This document shows positions 30,122-33,244 of a stretch of 33,244 nt of DNA, piece by piece. A model generated the notes under the pieces. It was given only the letters and a program-made list of their open reading frames with translations, was not told where the DNA came from and searched no databases. The number at the start of each line of letters is the position of its first letter. Position 1 is the first letter of the stretch. Source of the DNA: a virus. Both the position numbers and the translations under genes were made by a program. The DNA lies in the IMG/VR virus record IMGVR_UViG_3300044949_000760, positions 1 through 33,244 of that record. The stretch is one strand, 5' to 3'.

Positions 30122-31227
30122 TACCAAAAAACATAAAATTCCAATTACAAAGTGAAGTATTTAATACTTTTCGTTGTCAAGCCGCTGCAAATAGTTTAGA
30201 TATTGATATAAAAAAAAAATCAATACATAAATTAGAAATAAATAATATTAATATACCTAATGAATGGAATATAGGATTAATTTATGGAGCATCAGGTAGT
30301 GGTAAAACAACATTAGCGAAACATTTATTTGGAAATAATATATTTGATTGTTCAATAGATGAAAACAAAAGTATAATTGACCAATTACCAAAAGAATTAT
30401 CTTATGAACAATGTGCTGATATTTTAAATGGCATTGGTTTAAATTCTGTTACTTGTTGGATAAGACCTATTAAAACACTTTCAAATGGACAAAAAGCGCG
30501 TGCTGAAGCCGCGTATTTAATGTGTAAAAATGATTTTATATTAATAGATGAATGGACAAGCGTTGTAGATAGAACAGTTGCAAAAGCAATGAGTGTTTGT
30601 ATTTATAAATTTGCTAAAAAACACAATAAAAAAATAATTCTTTTAAGTTGTCATTATGATATACTTGAATGGGTAAAACCTGATTGGTTAATTGATTGCA
30701 ATAAACAAATATTTGAGCTTCCAAAATCGGATGATTTTTTTTTTAACGAAAGAGAAAAACTTGAATTTACAATTAAAGAAGTCGGTAGAGAAACATGGAA
30801 ATATTTTAGCAAATATCATTATTTAAGTGAATTATTGCCAGGCGGTAAAATTTATTTGTATGGTATATTTCATAATGAAAATCAAATTGGTTTTCAATGT
30901 TTTGCTAATTATACACCACATAAACAAGGCACAAAAATAATTTATCATTCCAATAGAACGGTTATTCATCCTGATTATAATGGTTTAGGTTTAGGAATTA
31001 AATTAATTAATGAAACTTCAAAATTATTGCAATCAAAAATTAATTGTAGGATAATGGCTAAATTTTCAGCAATACCAGTTTTTAAAGCAATGAAAAAACA
31101 AAAAGAATGGGTATTTTTAGGAGAAAAAAGATTAATGGGTAAAATGAAAACTGGAGGTAATATGCTTAGACGTGGTGGATTTAGAGAAACTGGTGTAAAA
31201 ACATTTAATTTTGAATTTCGGGGATAA
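30118..31227 (+). CDS. ABC-type ATPase fused to a GNAT acyltransferase (COG2401-like)
   Basis: 369 residues from ATG 30118, which overlaps the ParB-like stop as ATGA; an in-frame ATG at 30103 is a less likely start. Walker A GASGSGKTT at 57-65, ABC signature LSNGQ at 121-125, Walker B FILIDEW at 140-146, and an H-loop His179 (LLSCHYD) define an ABC ATPase without membrane parts. Residues 217-340 form a GNAT domain: KYHYLSELLPGG, IGFQCF, and the acyl-CoA loop HPDYNGLGLG at 284-293. The whole resembles the COG2401 family. With ParB beside it, an acyl or Mom-like modification of phage DNA is possible, but this is inference. Confidence 0.8.
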   Translation: MIPKNIKFQLQSEVFNTFRCQAAANSLDIDIKKKSIHKLEINNINIPNEWNIGLIYGASGSGKTTLAKHLFGNNIFDCSIDENKSIIDQLPKELSYEQCADILNGIGLNSVTCWIRPIKTLSNGQKARAEAAYLMCKNDFILIDEWTSVVDRTVAKAMSVCIYKFAKKHNKKIILLSCHYDILEWVKPDWLIDCNKQIFELPKSDDFFFNEREKLEFTIKEVGRETWKYFSKYHYLSELLPGGKIYLYGIFHNENQIGFQCFANYTPHKQGTKIIYHSNRTVIHPDYNGLGLGIKLINETSKLLQSKINCRIMAKFSAIPVFKAMKKQKEWVFLGEKRLMGKMKTGGNMLRRGGFRETGVKTFNFEFRG

Positions 31228-31260
31228 AAATATATTCTTTATTTTTATAAAAAATCAATT

Positions 31261-31431
31261 ATGGAAATAGGACAAAAAGTAAAATGGATTGCATCAAATA
31301 AATTAATGAATGGTTTATTTGTTCAAATTACAGAAGATAATAAAGCTGAAATTATTTGTTATAAAATGAATAATACTCATTGTCATTTAACTGTTTTTGT
31401 TGAATTAAATTTAATAGAATTAGATAATTAA
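31261..31431 (+). CDS. Small unknown protein (56 residues)
   Basis: ATG 31261 to TAA 31429-31431. The sequence (MEIGQKVKWIASNKLMNGLF, then VQITEDNKAEIICYKMNN) suggests a small beta barrel such as an SH3-like fold. It lies three bases before the small terminase gene. Too short for firm assignment, but the position and codon pattern suggest a true gene. Confidence 0.5.
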   Translation: MEIGQKVKWIASNKLMNGLFVQITEDNKAEIICYKMNNTHCHLTVFVELNLIELDN

Positions 31432-31434
31432 ATT

Positions 31435-31770
31435 ATGCCAAGAAAGGGTGGAGTTCCTGAAAATCTTAAACCATTTAAGAAAGGACACGATGAAAGAAGA
31501 AACATGAAAGGAGCACCAGCTAAAATTCCTTCATTAGACCAATTACTTGCTGAAGTTTTAGGAGAAGAAAAAGAAGGTATCGAAGCTGCAAAAGCAATCT
31601 TAATGGCATTAAGAGCAAAGGCAGTTAAAGGTGATACAAAAGCCGCTGAAATTTTATTAGATAGAGCATACGGAAAAGCAAAACAAACAATTGACCAAAA
31701 TACAAACTTACAAGCCTTTACTATTAATTTAATCAATCCCGAAGATATTAATAAAGTAAATAATCTGTGA
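31435..31770 (+). CDS. Putative terminase small subunit (DUF5681-like)
   Basis: 111 residues. GGVPENLKPFKKGHDERR near the N-terminus is the DUF5681-type basic motif. A helical central part (LAEVLGEEKEGIEAAKAILM, LRAKAVKGDTKAAEILLDRA) follows, ending in YGKAKQ. Small terminase subunits recognise the packaging site and hand DNA to the large subunit, whose gene starts eight bases downstream. It is shorter than many small terminases, but the neighbour makes the call likely. Confidence 0.65.
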   Translation: MPRKGGVPENLKPFKKGHDERRNMKGAPAKIPSLDQLLAEVLGEEKEGIEAAKAILMALRAKAVKGDTKAAEILLDRAYGKAKQTIDQNTNLQAFTINLINPEDINKVNNL

Positions 31771-31777
31771 AAATTCA

Positions 31778-32938
31778 GTGAACACGACAAATGTATTTAG
31801 TAAACTTTTAACAGCAGATACAAGGCTTATAATTAGTCAGGGTGGAACTTCATCCAGTAAAACATACTCAACACTTCAATTACTTTATTTAATAGCTTAT
31901 AAAAGGCAAGGAACTCACATCTCAATAGTAAGTGAAACACTCCCACATTTAAAAAGAGGAGCAATGAGGGACTTTTTTAAAATATTAAAAGAAGATAACC
32001 TTTATTCAGAAAAAAATCATAACAAGTCAGGAAACATTTATAACATAGGGGATTCAATAATTGAATTTTTTAGTGCAGATAATGGAGACAAAGTAAGGGG
32101 AGCAAGAAGGGATTACTTATTTATAAATGAGTGCAATAATGTAAGTTTTGAAACTTATAACCAATTGGAAGTAAGAACAAAAAACCAAATTTATTTAGAT
32201 TACAATCCAAGCCATGAATTTTGGGTACATGAAAATCTTTTAAGAAATGAAGTTGAACACACATTTATTAAATCAACTTATAAAGACAATCCTTATTTAG
32301 ATAACAATATAGTTAAATCAATTGAAAGTAGAAGATTAACAGACCCAAACTGGTGGCGAGTATTTGGCGAAGGTGAACTTGGATTTGCTGAAAGCTTAAT
32401 TTTTACACATTGGAAACAAACAAAAAGTATTCCTGAAGGAAATGTAGCCTATGGACTTGACTTTGGTTATAACCACCCGACTGCATTAGTTAAGGTAACT
32501 GAACACGATGCAAAGTTTTATGCTGAACAATTAATTTATGAAAGCCACATGACTAATCAACAATTAATTGAAAGGCTTAAACAATTAAATATAAATCGCA
32601 AAGCAGAAATATTTGCGGACTATTCAAGACCTGAAAGCATACGTGAAATATATTTAGCTGGTTTCAATATAAAAGATGCTGTAAAGGATGTTAAAAAAGG
32701 AATTGATAGTGTTAAATCAAAGGAACTTTATATTCATGAAGGTAGCGTTGACTTAATTAAGGAGTTACGTTCTTATTCATGGAAAAAAGACCGAAACGAA
32801 AAACTACTTGAAGAACCAATTAAAATAAATGACGACGCCTGTGATGCTTTAAGATATTGCATCCATACATGGAAATCTCCACAAATTACATTTATGAAGC
32901 CGAAAATTACTAACTTTGGAAGCCGAAACAATTACTAA
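31778..32938 (+). CDS. Terminase large subunit
   Basis: 386 residues from GTG 31778; no ATG serves the frame near the start. Motor domain: Walker A GGTSSSKT at 22-29, Walker B DYLFINE at 112-118. Nuclease domain (RNase H-like): YGLDFGYNHPTAL with Asp228, IFADYSRPES with Asp281, and NDDACDALRY near 351-360 with acidic residues for metal binding. This is the Terminase_3 / PBSX-like type. It cuts and pumps DNA into the prohead through the portal. The stop overlaps the next start (TAATG). Confidence 0.85.
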   Translation: MNTTNVFSKLLTADTRLIISQGGTSSSKTYSTLQLLYLIAYKRQGTHISIVSETLPHLKRGAMRDFFKILKEDNLYSEKNHNKSGNIYNIGDSIIEFFSADNGDKVRGARRDYLFINECNNVSFETYNQLEVRTKNQIYLDYNPSHEFWVHENLLRNEVEHTFIKSTYKDNPYLDNNIVKSIESRRLTDPNWWRVFGEGELGFAESLIFTHWKQTKSIPEGNVAYGLDFGYNHPTALVKVTEHDAKFYAEQLIYESHMTNQQLIERLKQLNINRKAEIFADYSRPESIREIYLAGFNIKDAVKDVKKGIDSVKSKELYIHEGSVDLIKELRSYSWKKDRNEKLLEEPIKINDDACDALRYCIHTWKSPQITFMKPKITNFGSRNNY

Positions 32939-33244
32939 TGATAAAAGCGGATATTAAAGGAAAGGAATATGAAATTCCAACAAGCTGGGCAGATGTGCCT
33001 TATATTAAAGCAATTGAAGTAATAAAGATAAAAGAACCTGACTTAGCTTTATGTAAATTAATAGGAATTGAAATTGAAGAACTTAACAGCCTTCAAAATA
33101 AGTCAGTTGCTATTCTTTATAATTGTGTTCAATTTATTAGTGATGTTTCAATAATGGAATCAAATGAGCCAAAAGAAAAATACAAAGATTTTGACTATGG
33201 TTCTAAAAGTTATGGTGATACCGAAAAAGTAAGAAACATTATAA
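32938..33244 (+). CDS. Putative tail assembly chaperone (3' partial)
   Basis: The first 102 codons are visible, from ATG 32938, which overlaps the terminase stop. The sequence starts MIKADIKGKEYEIPTSWADV and continues with acidic helices (IKEPDLALCKLIGIEIEEL), the style of small tail assembly chaperones, 'EIPTSW' being the block I recognise. These proteins shield the tape measure protein before tail assembly. The gene is cut by the window end, so length and any frameshift product cannot be judged. Confidence 0.5.
   Translation, partial: MIKADIKGKEYEIPTSWADVPYIKAIEVIKIKEPDLALCKLIGIEIEELNSLQNKSVAILYNCVQFISDVSIMESNEPKEKYKDFDYGSKSYGDTEKVRNII

Noticed and set aside
31428-31790. Minus-strand open frame of 120 residues opposite the small terminase gene
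   Set aside because: Antisense shadow of a recognisable gene; composition (Ser/Phe/Ala/Leu-rich) is that of a reversed Lys/Glu-rich gene.

Overview
The window is part of a tailed double-stranded DNA phage genome infecting a Bacteroidota host, most likely a flavobacterium-like organism. The evidence is as follows. The sequence is strongly AT-rich. Genes are tightly packed, almost all on the + strand, and often joined by ATGA or TAATG overlaps. Shine-Dalgarno sites are essentially absent; starts follow A-rich leaders such as AAAAACAAAGAAC-ATG. Promoter-like boxes fit the Bacteroidota TTTG / TAnnTTTG pattern. A long tape measure protein and no visible tail sheath gene point to a siphovirus-type virion. 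No integrase was seen. Both window ends cut through genes.

Layout. 1-7712: tail genes (tail completion, fibre/baseplate-like proteins, tape measure). 7704-7892: a lone minus-strand gene with its own promoter-like box. 7957-10801: ClpP-type prohead protease fused to a scaffold-like tail, major capsid protein, and a candidate tail tube protein, ending in a terminator. 10877-15798: one conserved phage protein, then a glycosylation island (glycosyltransferases of several folds, a methyltransferase-like protein, and a GT25 gene whose N-terminal half lies in another frame behind an A9 tract). 15839-20932: portal, head-tail connector, baseplate-like domain, tail fibre and adhesin-like proteins. 20939-21859: lysis genes. 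21974-26582: an early block of small unknown genes, then recombination genes (SSB-like protein, ERF annealing protein, YqaJ-type exonuclease, ParB-like protein, NinG-like nuclease). 26579-28913: a GP88-like protein and two genes thought to act in replication. 29131-32938: small genes, ParB-like protein, ABC ATPase-GNAT fusion, and terminase small and large subunits. 32938-end: start of a tail-chaperone-like gene.

The most unusual content is RNA and recoding. Between the GP88-like gene and the replication gene is an RNA (about 27299-27420) with a good promoter, two mutually exclusive folds and a terminator just 13 bases before the next start codon. This is what a transcription attenuator or riboswitch looks like. 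After the second replication gene lies a GC-rich island (28935-29040, 53% GC by my count) that folds into a long closing stem around an H-type pseudoknot. In the glycosylation island, a perfectly phased A AAA AAA slippery site joins a small gene to the missing N-terminal half of the GT25 enzyme.

How the genes fit together: terminase, portal, protease and capsid proteins build and fill the head; tail genes build the tube and host-recognition tip; the glycosylation island probably decorates virion or host-surface glycans; the ERF/exonuclease/SSB/NinG set recombines phage DNA; the ParB-like and ABC-GNAT pair next to terminase may act on DNA, possibly in base modification. All calls are from reading the sequence by eye; no database search was run.
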